Below, one piece after another: positions 1 to 10,175 of a stretch of DNA of 64,000 nt (positions within the stretch are counted from its first letter, which is position 1; the number at the start of each line of letters is the position of its first letter). Below the pieces are notes generated by a model. The model was not told the origin of the DNA and did no database searches. It worked only from the letters and a program-made list of their open reading frames with translations. The stretch is from Mytilus californianus (lineage: Eukaryota; Mollusca; Bivalvia; Mytilida; Mytilidae). Location: contig NW_026262734.1 of NCBI RefSeq assembly GCF_021869535.1, positions 75,578,339-75,642,338 on the forward strand, written 5' to 3'. The translations under genes and the position numbers were made by a program.

Positions 1-448
1 ATTTTCTTTTAAAAGAACTTCAAAGTCTATGTACAAGTGTTTTATAGTAAACTTGGCCATTTTAGTGTATAAAACATATTCCACGTTTTTGTAAAATTTG
101 AAGTGTCATATCACTTTAACAAATTAAAATAATCTGTTGAAATGAAACCATGTCGTCCTCTTCTTTGATATTTTAGCTGATTTACATATATAGAGACAGC
201 ATAAACAGTAAAGGAACACACTGTCTTGTGTTGTGTAGAATTGAAAAAGAAAATGTTTAGTATTGTTTCAAGCTATAGATGAGCGAATTATTGGTAATTC
301 TAAACAATACCTGACTCAATGTTTGAACCATTATAACAATCATCATGTGCATCAATAAGTTTACTAAATAAACAAAAATAAGAAGAAAATACAAAACAAA
401 ATGTGAAGATTATTTCTATACCTAATTGCATTATTGATATATTTAAAA
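1..448. other. No gene recognised
   Basis: AT-rich sequence with no supported coding region or repeat that I can identify. A minus-strand open frame at 300-560 runs into the neighbouring dispersed repeat and is not credible as a gene. Confidence 0.5.
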
Positions 449-760
449 AGTAAAATAACAAAAATATCGAACTCCAAGGTAAATTCAAACCGGAAAGTCC
501 CTTATCAAATGGCAAAATCAAAAGCCCAAACACATCAAACGAACGGAAAACAACTGTCATATTACAGGTATTCCATTATGTAGAAAATGGTGGATTAAAT
601 CTGGTTTTATAGCTAGTTAAACCTCTCACTTATATGACAGTTGCATAACATTCCATTATATTGACAACAATGTGTGAACAAAACAAACAGACATAATAGG
701 TCAAAATGTCAAAAATAGGGGTACAGCAGTCAACATTGTTTTATAATCTTAATCAATATA
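449..760 (+). repeat. Dispersed repeat, family M2 (ACCGAACTCCAAGG type)
   Basis: The copy begins near the words aaaataacaaaaatatcgaa and continues through a recognisable series: CTCCAAGGTAAATTC, CAAATGGCAAAATCAAAAGC, AACAACTGTCATATTAC and CTATATAGCTAG-like text followed by AACCTCTCACTTATATGACA. The same series recurs in this window at 9981-10175, 31692-31873 (with 32405-32470), 50685-50935, 55375-55565, 57440-57595 and 58765-58900. I recall this sequence as abundant in mussel DNA. No coding capacity is visible, although its minus strand gives a recurrent open frame that is a by-product of the repeat. Confidence 0.8.
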
Positions 761-975
761 AAAACAAACAAATATGTCAACAAAGAAAACCGTAAAAGGT
801 TAGTGTAAAATACCACATTTTATTTAATTCTGCAGGTGGAAGCATGTAGCCAAATCCATCAAAGGTGATATGATAAGATTATAAGATGAAATTATGAGCA
901 AAGAATTGAACGGAGTTTTCCTAGTAATCTATGAATCCATTGTTTTTAAATATGCTAGATAAGTGAAGATACGAA

Positions 976-1480
976 GTGGGCAATAGCAAAGAAATTGGGA
1001 GAAGACACTAAATAGGTAATAACAAAGAAATTGGGAAAAGATACTAAATGGGTAATAACAAAGAAATTGGGAGAAGATACTAAATGGGTTATAACAAAGA
1101 AATTGGGAAAAGATACTAAATGGGTAATAACAAAGAAATTGGGAGAAGATACTAAATGGGTAATAACAAAAAAATTGGGAGAAGATACTAAATAGGCAAT
1201 AACAAAGAAATTGGGAGAAGATACTAAATGGGCAATAACAAAGAAATTGGGAGAAGATACTAAATGGGTAATAACAAAGAAATTGGGAGAAGATACTAAA
1301 TGGGTAATAACAAAGAAATTGGGAGAAGATACTAAATAGGTAATAACAAAGAAATTGGGAGAAGATACTAAATAGGCAATAACAAAGAAATTGGGAGAAG
1401 ATACTAAATGGGTAATAACAAAGAAATTGGGAGAAGATACTAAATGGGCAATAACAAAGAAATTGGGAGAAGATACTAAG
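976..1480. repeat. 36-bp minisatellite, 14 copies
   Basis: Fourteen head-to-tail copies of a 36-base unit (core AACAAAGAAATTGGGAGAAG followed by ATACTAAATGGGTAAT) are seen. Copies differ at a few fixed positions: GCAAT or GTAAT, ATGGG or ATAGG, GGGAGAAG or GGGAAAAG. Because 36 is a multiple of three, two minus-strand frames stay open through the whole array and spell 12-residue hydrophobic repeats. This is expected from the unit length and is not evidence of a protein. Directly after the array (1487-1510) lies a scrap of family M1 terminus (ACCACATCTTCTTATTCTTA), so the array may have grown inside an M1 copy. Confidence 0.95.
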
Positions 1481-1584
1481 ATAACTATACCACATCTTCT
1501 TATTCTTATAAGTGGGCAATTACAAATCATAAATCGAAAAATTAAACCACACACAACTAAATGAAAGACGACTAAAAGAAAACA

Positions 1585-1668
1585 ATAGTCCGTTATATAC
1601 TACATAGACGTCTTACAGGATTGAGCAACACCGCGGTTACTCAAGTCAGCAGTTATATAACGGACTAT
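1585..1668. repeat. 15-bp perfect inverted repeat
   Basis: ATAGTCCGTTATATA at 1585-1599 is matched by its exact reverse complement at 1654-1668, leaving a 54-base loop. This may be a small hairpin element or chance in AT-rich DNA. The CCG/CGG in the arm makes chance less likely. Confidence 0.6.
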
Positions 1669-1676
1669 ATTCGTGG

Positions 1677-1706
1677 TGGCCCGTTTTATTTAGACGAGGA
1701 AGCCGG
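1677..1706 (+). repeat. Fragment of family M5 (GGAGGAAGCCGG type)
   Basis: The text GGCCCGTTTTATTTAGACGA followed by GGAAGCCGG closely matches 18433-18462. A further relative lies near 49075-49110. This is a short dispersed-repeat fragment. Confidence 0.5.
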
Positions 1707-3337
1707 CACCTCAGTGTTCATAGGCTAGTGATACGGTGGTTGAACTACTTAGACTACTCGGCCACCTAGGCCCTTTTGTCACTTATGGTTTTGACTATGG
1801 GAGTGAAAAATATTTAAGGAAAAGTATTCAATGTTCGATTTAACTGTCGCAGAATAGTATTAAATATTAAATTGTACAATTGAACTCTTCTTTTCTATAT
1901 AAAACTTTAAAATGAAAGAGGCCTGAATGAACTTAAATGGAAAACTAAAGTTAAAACTGTTGTCAGCAAATTTATAAAAATAAATTTCCTTCTTTTTAAT
2001 GTTTGATTAATTTTAATTTGTCATAGGGATATCCTTGCTTTTGTCAGTTTTCTAACTCTACTTAAAACACTGACAAATTTGAAAAATATCAACAAACTTA
2101 TGTAATTTTTAGGAATACTCTGTGGGCTTTTTGTACATTGTCTGAAATCCTTAAAATCGTTTTCGCTAAAAATACAAAATGTAAATAATTATCATATAAA
2201 TGTTGGTATTTAGAACATACAAATCCTTTAATGCATTTGGCTCTTTTCGTTAAAATAGTAAATATAGAATTATAATAAGTTTTCATTGAATAAATCAAAT
2301 ACACGTTAATGCAGAAATCATATAAACTTGTACAAAAACGCATCTTACTAAATAAATTTTACAATCGACCTCATACATGCATATGAGTTGCATGCGACAG
2401 ATATAAGCGGAAAATGAAGTGCAACGTTTATTTTAATGCAAAACGGCCGCGTATAAAAGAATCATTATATACCTCGAATGAATTACAACAGCAGAGTTTT
2501 AAGAAAAGACGAAAATTGCTTGTTTTCGCAACTGCGATAAGTTCAACTTCAGATTAAAATTAAATGTACAATGATTGATTTAAAGAAAAAAAGTATTAAT
2601 TATATATCTCTTTATTTTCCTAACACCATTTGTCTTCCATTTCAGCATTGATAAATAATCTTATAGACTATTTGAACAGACCGCTGTATGACATATTTGT
2701 TCTGTAGTAATTGAAATATTACAAAATGTATCAAAAGAAGAAGTTTTATTTTTGAAACTAATCAACAAATTGTCTTTTAGCCAGTGGGTGGGTTTGTTTC
2801 AATGTAAACTTAGCGGTTGTTTGTATATCATTATTGTCTAGAAGTCCTATAGAAAGGCGTCAAATATAGCAACTTCTGTGATATGTCCAATATTTGATGT
2901 CCAATTAACTGGCGGAGATATTAGCCTTTGACAAAAGGTGCAATAAACAATTCCAATTTATTGAATATTGGCAATTTAGAATAAATATTTGTATCCGTAC
3001 TAATATAAAGCAATTATTAACAAATCTAATCCGCCTGTAACTTATTATTTATAGTCTGTAGTATCAATTTAATCAGATTTGTAAGAATATAAATATTGGA
3101 CGATGTAATCCAGTGTCAATATATATTGTTTATGTCAATAGTATTATTATTGTCAGTTTACTCGCTACATAATATGACCAATTGTCTATTCGGAAAAATG
3201 TCATAAAGAATATCGCTTTCTTTCTCTGAAATGTAAGCTTTTTTTAGTGGTCTCTATGTTTTTCAAACAAGAAATCTTATCAGACTAATTTTCCTGATAG
3301 TATAAAGGTACAACAACAACTTCTTTGGGCTAGACAT
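1707..3337. other. No gene recognised
   Basis: AT-rich intergenic sequence. I see no supported coding region or structured repeat in it. The short open frame at 2098-2343 on the minus strand has no recognisable motif. Confidence 0.5.
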
Positions 3338-3425
3338 ACTAGATTGACCTATAATGGTTTACTTTTATAAATTTTGACTTAGATAGAGAGTTGTCTCATT
3401 GGTACTCATACTACATCTTCTTATA
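3338..3425 (-). repeat. Dispersed repeat M1b fragment
   Basis: Reading minus, it runs from TATAAGAAGATGTAGTATGA through a TACCAATGAGACAACTC-like core to AAAGTAAACCATTATAGGTC. It is almost the same sequence as the plus-strand copy at 61633-61715. A shorter copy lies at 27140-27190. Confidence 0.8.
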
Positions 3426-3756
3426 TTTAGTTATGTCACAACCAGTCTCGCGATATCGTGAAAAGTTTGAAGATATCGACAATGATCGAAGTTGATTCAA
3501 AGTCATTAGATCGAAGAACGGTTTCAACAAGAAGAAATTTAAAAAAAAGCAAAATAATCAATCTGAAAATATAAGAGACAAAAAGACACTTAAAACCATG
3601 ACTGAAACCAGGTTATCCTAAAAGAAAATATTTCATATTACAAGTGTCGACTTCTTTGGGTATATCCTGATAAAATAGAAAAAGTAAAATCCTTAATAAT
3701 AAAGTCAAAGAAATGACGAGATGTCGACTCAAGTACAGATAAAAAATAGAAAAATT

Positions 3757-3950
3757 AAAACTAAAATATACAACAGAGACGATTTAAACTTTTCCATCAC
3801 AATGTTCCATTTTTTACGACGAAGCACAACCTACGGCGTGTACTTTTCACAAATTGTGCTGTTTGCTGAAATTTGTTCTAATGAAGCTGACTTTATCTTA
3901 TCTGTTAATATAATGTTTCTTAAAAGAAAAAAATTGAAAGGAAGTCTATT
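3757..3950 (+). pseudogene. Penelope-like-type reverse transcriptase fragment
   Basis: The frame reads KIYNRDDLNFSITMFHFLRR and then TTYGVYFSQIVLFAEICSNE, followed by ADFIL. This parallels the stretch at 54680-54850 (RIYDKQDDFSFEIISF, then AYGIYISQLIRYSRAC and SDFV), which is the region downstream of the catalytic box in the reverse transcriptase of that element. Only about 60 residues are recognisable. The palm domain and any endonuclease are missing. A LINE 3' end in the opposite orientation follows within about 70 bases. The similarity is patchy, so the boundaries are approximate. Confidence 0.65.
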
Positions 3951-4019
3951 TGTTTTCCTTGCTTTAAAGTGACTATTTTTACAATTTCTAAAATGTAGTG
4001 AATACAAGGTGTTAAGTAA

Positions 4020-4395
4020 GACATAATAATATAATAATAATATAATAATGATAATAATAATAATAATAATAAATTCTTTATTTAAAGAGGGTAACTCAAT
4101 TAGAACTAGTATAATTTTCATTGAGGCACTCAAACAAAATACATGTATACAGTTTACACTCATACATCAAAATACAACATATGTATATTCTAACCATAAA
4201 AGAAAAATCATTTAACATGCATAGAATTTTCAAGAAAATGATTGTAACAATGTTTCTTGGATAATTCTTATTGTGAAGGGTAAATCATGCCATACCTTGG
4301 TGGCAGAATAATGAAAAGATTTTTTATAGAAATTAGTATTTGGTCTATAATTATGCACTATAATAACTTAATAAGACTTTATAAGGTACAACGTA
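4020..4395 (-). pseudogene. 5'-truncated LINE 3' end with C-terminal ORF remnant
   Basis: Read on the minus strand, this copy parallels the plus-strand copy at 42099-42600. It contains the DNA for the PNTNFYKKSFHYSATKVW region, an internal deletion of about 17 bases relative to the other copy, the AGAAACATTGTTACAATCAT segment, a 3' untranslated part (CAATGAAAATTATACTAG-like, then GAGTTACCCTCTTTAAATAA) and a terminal (TTA)n tract at 4022-4072. The deletion breaks the frame. This is the normal picture for a LINE truncated at its 5' end with a microsatellite-like tail. Confidence 0.85.
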
Positions 4396-5509
4396 TCACA
4401 TATATCACTTGTATCAACCGTAACTTTTAATTATCAATTGTAAACTAAATAAAACACGAGGGAAAACGGCAAAATTAAAATTTTAAGCAAAACGTTTGAA
4501 TAGACCAAAAGTCGATTTCGATTTATAGTATTATAGATGTATATTGCGCACGGTTGAATTTCCGATCATGAAATATATTATTGACTTTTGTTCTTATAGT
4601 AAATGTACCAAGCAGACTCTAACAATTTCAGGCAATTTTTCAGTTTAATAAAGAATGTCAAAAAATCAAAAAAATACCGCTTAATCCAGAAAAGAAAAGT
4701 TGAAAATCTTCCGTATATGCTGGAATAATTATTTAAGTCGAAGACAAAACTCTTTTTTGAAAGAGCTAAATGTAACTTTGATATAATGTTCAATACAAGC
4801 AACATGTAAATCCTTCAAATTGCCAATGACTATAAACCATGTATCTAAAACAAATTAAATTATTTATTCCGTGTGAAAATTCTTTAAAATATAACAGTTA
4901 GATCAATGTTTATCCTTCGTTGCTCAGAAATAAGCATTACTCTATAATCAAAGTGTAACAAAATGGCAATTGTAATGTTATTACCTAAGATCACAAGAAA
5001 ATGAGCAAAGAAAGCATGCTTAAACAGCAGGTTATCCGATTTTTCAATGTATTTCTTGAATTAAGTAGAACATATTCACGATTGATTTGATTTTAACAAT
5101 ATATTTAGAACGATCCCAGTGCTAATATTCTAACTAAGATGCATTTTATTTCAATGTACTTTCTTCGTGCTAATTTCATGGTTTAATACATGTCATCGCA
5201 TATATTGTTTAGAGGATCTGATATATAGAAATAGAACGTGTAAAATCTCAAGAAATCTAGAGTACTTCGTAAGATTTCAAAGATGAAAAAGCAATGTACA
5301 TATGTAAAAACGATGAACGGGAGTTACGAGACAACAACCCAACGACAGAAATGCAAAATTTTATCTTGAGGATAACATACAGTCTTCACAAAAAAGCAAG
5401 AAACTGTAAAATTTGACAAGCTTTAAATTCTTCCGAGCCTTGAAAAGTTTTTAATGAATTTAATTGAAAATATCGACACGATCTGCCATCAGCACCAAAT
5501 GCCCTTGTG
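4396..5509. other. No gene recognised
   Basis: AT-rich sequence. A short text at 5318-5345 (GAGTTACGAGACAACAACCC) resembles the start of the repeat at 6862. Nothing else is supported. Confidence 0.45.
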
Positions 5510-6446
5510 CCCCCTTTACATACACGATTTTTTCTTACGAGTCCTCACGGATCTCCAACTCGTAGTAAATCGTAAGCATCCGGAAATTACTGGCTGGTAT
5601 CCGTAAATCACTCGTCATAAATCGCAACAACTCGCACACACTATAATGGATTTGTGAAAGGAGTGGCAAACTTTTTGACATGTAAAAAAAATATAGACTT
5701 ACGATTGTCCACAGATTGATTTTTTCCGTAAGTAACTCGCAACAATCCGTAAGTATCGTAAACCGCTCGCAACAACACGTCACCATCCGTAAACTGTTCG
5801 CAAGAATCTTTGAATTACTCGTAACAAATTTACTTTACGGTTTGTTACGTTAAAATTACGATTTGTTTATGGATTATTTACGGATTAACACGAGTGCTTA
5901 CGTGTTGCTTACGATTTCGGGTCGTGTTACGATGGCTTTATGGATTGATACAAATAATTTCGAGCACTTTACATGTAGTTACGAGTATTTTACGAATATA
6001 TACATACGTATACTTTACGTATTCTTACGTATTGTTACAATTTTGGGAAAGGTATAAAAGCTGCAAAATCGTAAGGACTCGTAAGTACTCGTAACTAACT
6101 CGTAAATACTCGTAACTAACTCGTAAATACTCGTAACAAACTCGTAACTATTCGTAACAACATTTAAACAGGTCGTAACTAACACGTAAAAGCTTCGATG
6201 AATAGTAACATTCCGTATTATACTTGTAACAATCCTTAAAAAGCTCGTAGAAAGCCCGTAAGTTGCTCGTAGTTATCCGTACCGTAGATACATCGAATTA
6301 ACGCATTATAATCCGTAATAAACCGTAAATAGCTTGTAATAATTCGTAACAACTCTTAAATCGATCTGAAAGTGGTCAAATCGTGAGGATCCGTAAATTT
6401 CGGCGATCCGTAAGGACTCGTAAAAAATCAGTGTATTTAAAGGGGG
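5510..6446. mobile_element. 937-bp foldback element with about 44-bp terminal inverted repeats
   Basis: The left end (CCCCCTTTACATACACGATT, then TTTTCTTACGAGTCCTCACG) is the imperfect reverse complement of the right end (CGATCCGTAAGGACTCGTAA, then AAAATCAGTGTATTTAAAGG GGG). The two ends differ by a few substitutions and two small gaps. The interior is almost entirely a degenerate short word, CTCGTAA or TCCGTAA. It reads forward in about 5555-5830, is reverse complemented (TTACGAG, TTACGGA) in about 5830-6055, then reads forward again to the end. No transposase frame exists, so it would be non-autonomous. No target-site duplication is evident. Confidence 0.8.
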
Positions 6447-6861
6447 ATAACGGTCAAAAGAAATTAAGAAAGGACTTTAGACAACCATCCATTTTTACGA
6501 GGAAAAGGATAATTCTGTACATACATTAACGTTAATATTCAAGTTGATCAAGTTATGTCGCCATTATGAAGTTTATCTACGATCTGATATGGATTTAGAC
6601 TGAAAAGGACAAGACATGAAAACTACTTTTCCTGCGTAGACGTGACAAATTAAAAGCATTTTACTAAACGCTTTTTGATATTATTTTGACTCGCACAGAA
6701 TACGACTTATTTACTCGTTTTGACTACTAGACAATGCTAAAGTTTGTTAGTAAAATTACTCGTTTCATTGCTTTTGATTTGTGTCGCGTGCATGTTGTCC
6801 ACTGGCATTCGATTGTGTTTATCTTTAATGTAAACCGTATGCGAATCTTTAAATTGAGAAT
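6447..6861. other. No gene recognised
   Basis: Intergenic sequence without a supported feature. Short open frames around 6727-6988 on both strands overlap the repeat that follows and have no recognisable motif. Confidence 0.45.
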
Positions 6862-7205
6862 AAAAACTGGGAATGTGTCAAAGAGACAACAACCCGACAA
6901 AAGAGCAGAAAACAACCCAAGGCCACCAATGGGTCTTCAACACAGCGAGGCGGGCTTCAGCTGGCCCCTAAACAAAAATGTATACTAGGTCAACGAAAAT
7001 GTACGTCACACTAAACTCCGAAACATAAATGAACCAAAATTTAAAAAAAACATACAAGACTAACAAAGGCTAGAGGTTCATGACTTGGGTCAGGCGCAAA
7101 CATGCGGTGGAGTTAAACATATTTTTTTTTGAGATCTCAACCCTCCCCCTATACCTCTAGTCAATGTAGAATAAACAAACACCCATCAATACTCACAGTT
7201 AAACT
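6862..7205 (+). repeat. Dispersed repeat with GTGTCAAAGAGACAACAACC start
   Basis: A run of recognisable mussel-type repeat text: GAATGTGTCAAAGAGACAAC, AGGCCACCAATGGGTCTTCA, CAGCGAGGCGGGCTTCAGCT and, further on, GACTTGGGTCAGGCGCAAAC and GCGGTGGAGTTAAAC. The last two words are shared with family M1 (30053 and 39358 copies), so the families have a common 3' module. Confidence 0.7.
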
Positions 7206-9480
7206 CAGTTTAAAAGAATTCCGAGTTCGATGTTAGAATAGGTAACAGAAGAAACTAAGCAAACTGACAGTGATCTTAATAATCTACTTTTGTTGTCCGT
7301 GAAATTATCTTTAAATAAGATTGTTTCTGGAAAGGGTTATGTCCTTATTTTGATAATCACCGTGCTATAACTTTTTGGGCAGATGCGGAGTTATGCAGAT
7401 ACTCATCAATCTATCAAACAATCTAATCTGTTACTACACACACAAACACACATACACACGCACACACACACTCAAACTCTCAAATTTGTTTTATTATACA
7501 TGAACAAGATGTCAATTTAGAACATTTTGTCGTTCTGAATATCATCACCAAATTTCTTTAATTGCTACCAAAGGGACAATATCATATTTACTTTCACTAC
7601 TGAGCTTTTCCTTTAATGGTTGATCCAGATGTGTGCTTGAAATGCAAGGCATTCGGCTTATACGATTTTGATTAATTACTACGAGGTACATACTTCAGAT
7701 GGATGACTGCAAGTTCCGGATGATGTAATCCGTCAAATACAGATTCGGTATGTGCGGGATTTGTTATAATACTATGTCTTTACTTGTTAAATATTTGTCG
7801 ATGAATTAGAGTAGTATTCATAAGAAAACCTACGTTTTTAACCTCCTCCTACAAATCATTGGTATGTGGCTTCTCTTGTATACTTTTAAATTCTAAACTT
7901 TTAGATTTTATGAAAAAGTACTTCGAAAGTAGAAAATTATGTATGCTTGAATAAAACTTACAACGACATGAATGTTAATGGGTTGATGGTCTCTGATGGT
8001 ATCATTCACCCAGTATTCTGTATGTCGGTACTGGCATGATGCATAATTGAATTTACAAATCGATAAATTCTTACTTGATCAATTTGCAAATCTTTGTATA
8101 AATATCTATCAATTCATTAAAACTGATCCTTAGACGCTGCGGCTAATATTTAAGTTGTTTTTGTTGTCGCTCCAAGTGTGTTTTACTTTGGCTTTCCTAT
8201 TGAAAATTGACCAAGAAAATTACTCTCCGAACCAACTACATTAGGTATGGTACATTTTGGTCTACTACCACTAAGCATGGCTGCATACAATAATAATAAA
8301 GATTTGTACGATAATCAAAAAATAGAACCAGTGACTCACGACGCCGTAAAGCAAGAACTTGATAGAAATGATATAAAGTTATTATTATAATAGGTGTTTC
8401 CATTGGAATGCTCTTCTTGTTTATATATTCGTAAATTCAAATCTGTAGATTATATACACGATTTCAAATCATTAAGTATGAAAATCCCAGATGAAATCAA
8501 AAGGGAATTCGAACCAATAAAAACTTGACACTTCCTTATCCAAGTTAAACATTATTGTCTTCAAGCAAAGCTTTCACGTCAAGTCTAGAAAAGTATCAAA
8601 AGCGACTATGTAACAAAGTAAATAAAGATCTGCAATTCCAGGAGATAGCAGACGACAGATATAACACAAAATAGACACTGAGACACGCAAACAGTTAAGA
8701 AACAAACACCAACGCTTTTAAAGTCGTGCATTCGATCATTTGCATAGATATATTATTTATTTTAAGTTTGAAAATATGTACAAAAGCCATTAACTTTTAT
8801 TAGTAATCTGTTAGACATTGGATTTATTTCGCTGTTAATGAAAGACTTTTATCATTCACCTACATGTTGATATAAATATACTAAACGTATATTTACTCTA
8901 AATCTAAAAGACTTATTTTGAGTAAATTGCAAAAGAAAATGAGAGGGAGCCTATTAAACTGTGCATCACTATCTTTCACAGATAGAATTTTCATACGATT
9001 CTTGCGTTCGTTAATAGGAAACCAAATTACAGAATATAATTGTTTTTTATAATTATTATTTCTGTTCTAATTCAACTAAAAAACAAAAGACATGTATATC
9101 TCAAATTTATCAACATAATTACATTCAAGAATCAAAATAATCTGGTTTCGGATTTTATTATTATCGTGATTCTACTGACACTTGATTTGATTAAAAGTGT
9201 ACTGTGTTTGTGAAATTGAATAACTTTATAAATGTGTTGCTTTTTTTGGGTTCACCTTTATCATGTACGATCATACATGGATTGAAATCCATGGATGTAT
9301 AACTACATACACACACGGAGAGCTATACCACCAAAACGTGCATACAAAAGAAATATTCGTATGCTTTTTTACACTTTGTCTTTTGGCAGGGATGTGAACA
9401 TATATGTCGGCTGTTAGTCCGGTTTTTTGATCGGGTATCATACTTTCATTGTACACAGATATGGAACTTTGGGGCCTCAA
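7206..9480. other. No gene recognised; one (AC)n tract
   Basis: AT-rich intergenic sequence. The only structured item is an imperfect (AC)n microsatellite at 7434-7472. No coding region can be supported. Confidence 0.5.
7434..7472. repeat. (AC)n microsatellite
   Basis: About 39 bases of CA/AC dinucleotides, interrupted by AAA, AT and GC. Confidence 0.9.
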
Positions 9481-9561
9481 AGCTCTTCAACTTCGTACTT
9501 TATTTGGCCTTTTGACCTTTTTTTAGACGAAAAAACACAATTGAAACCTGGTATCTATGAT
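9481..9561 (+). repeat. Family M3 fragment (CTCTTCAACTTCGTAC type)
   Basis: Begins AGCTCTTCAACTTCGTACTT TATTTGGCC and ends near TGGTATCTATGATG. The central segment that carries GAGTCTTTTGTAGATGAA in the fuller copy at 16850 is deleted here. Related copies lie at 21362-21490 (minus) and 50950-51105. Confidence 0.7.
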
Positions 9562-9980
9562 GCATTAATGTTTTCCAAATGCCTTATTCAGTACGAGTCG
9601 TAGAATAAGGAGAAATGGGAAATTATCAACGAGACAGCAAACACGATGCAGGCACCAACTGACACGTAACTAAAGGTTGTAATAAAATTTATCATAAATA
9701 TCAAAGAATTGCCTTTAACACTGAATTTCCATAAAGACAAAACATTACGACATAACAATAGACCATCACTGACAATATTATTGGCTTCGACATGTTTATA
9801 CCGTATCATAAGAAATCCATTAGATAGAATTTTAAAATAAAATATGAGAAGATATGTATTATAAAATGCTTTAAGAAAATAGACAGAAAAAATGGTGTCA
9901 CCGAACTTGTTTTCTTGCTAAAAGACAAAAATGAAAATTTCACTATCATTCCAGTATAAAATTTTAACTTTAAGGAAAAA

Positions 9981-10175
9981 GTAAAATAACAAAAATACCG
10001 AAATCCAAGGGAAATTCAAAAACAGAAAGTCCTTTATAAAATGGCTAAATCAAAAGTTCAAACACATTGGAAAACAACTGTCATATTCCTGACTTGGTAC
10101 AGGCATTTCCTAATGTAGAAAATGGTGGATTAAACCTAGTTTTATAGCTAGATAAACCTCCTTATCTCCCCTTAT
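9981..10175 (+). repeat. Family M2 copy
   Basis: Contains AAAATACCGAAATCCAAGGG, AAATGGCTAAATCAAAAGTT, GAAAACAACTGTCATATTCC and TATAGCTAGATAAACCTCC in the family order. Confidence 0.85.

Noticed and set aside
300-560. Recurrent minus-strand open frame, also seen at 31583-31813 and 57433-57660, with words like PWSSxFLL
   Set aside because: Each occurrence lies on a family M2 repeat copy. The shared peptide is the translation of the repeat, not a gene family.
976-1480. Possible CRISPR array
   Set aside because: Units are directly contiguous without unique spacers, and the sequence is plainly eukaryotic. The same applies to the array at 39026-39125.
929-1554. Two overlapping minus-strand open frames of nearly 200 codons
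   Set aside because: They are produced by the 36-bp minisatellite, whose unit length is a multiple of three. The repeated peptides have no resemblance to a known protein and no start or regulatory context.
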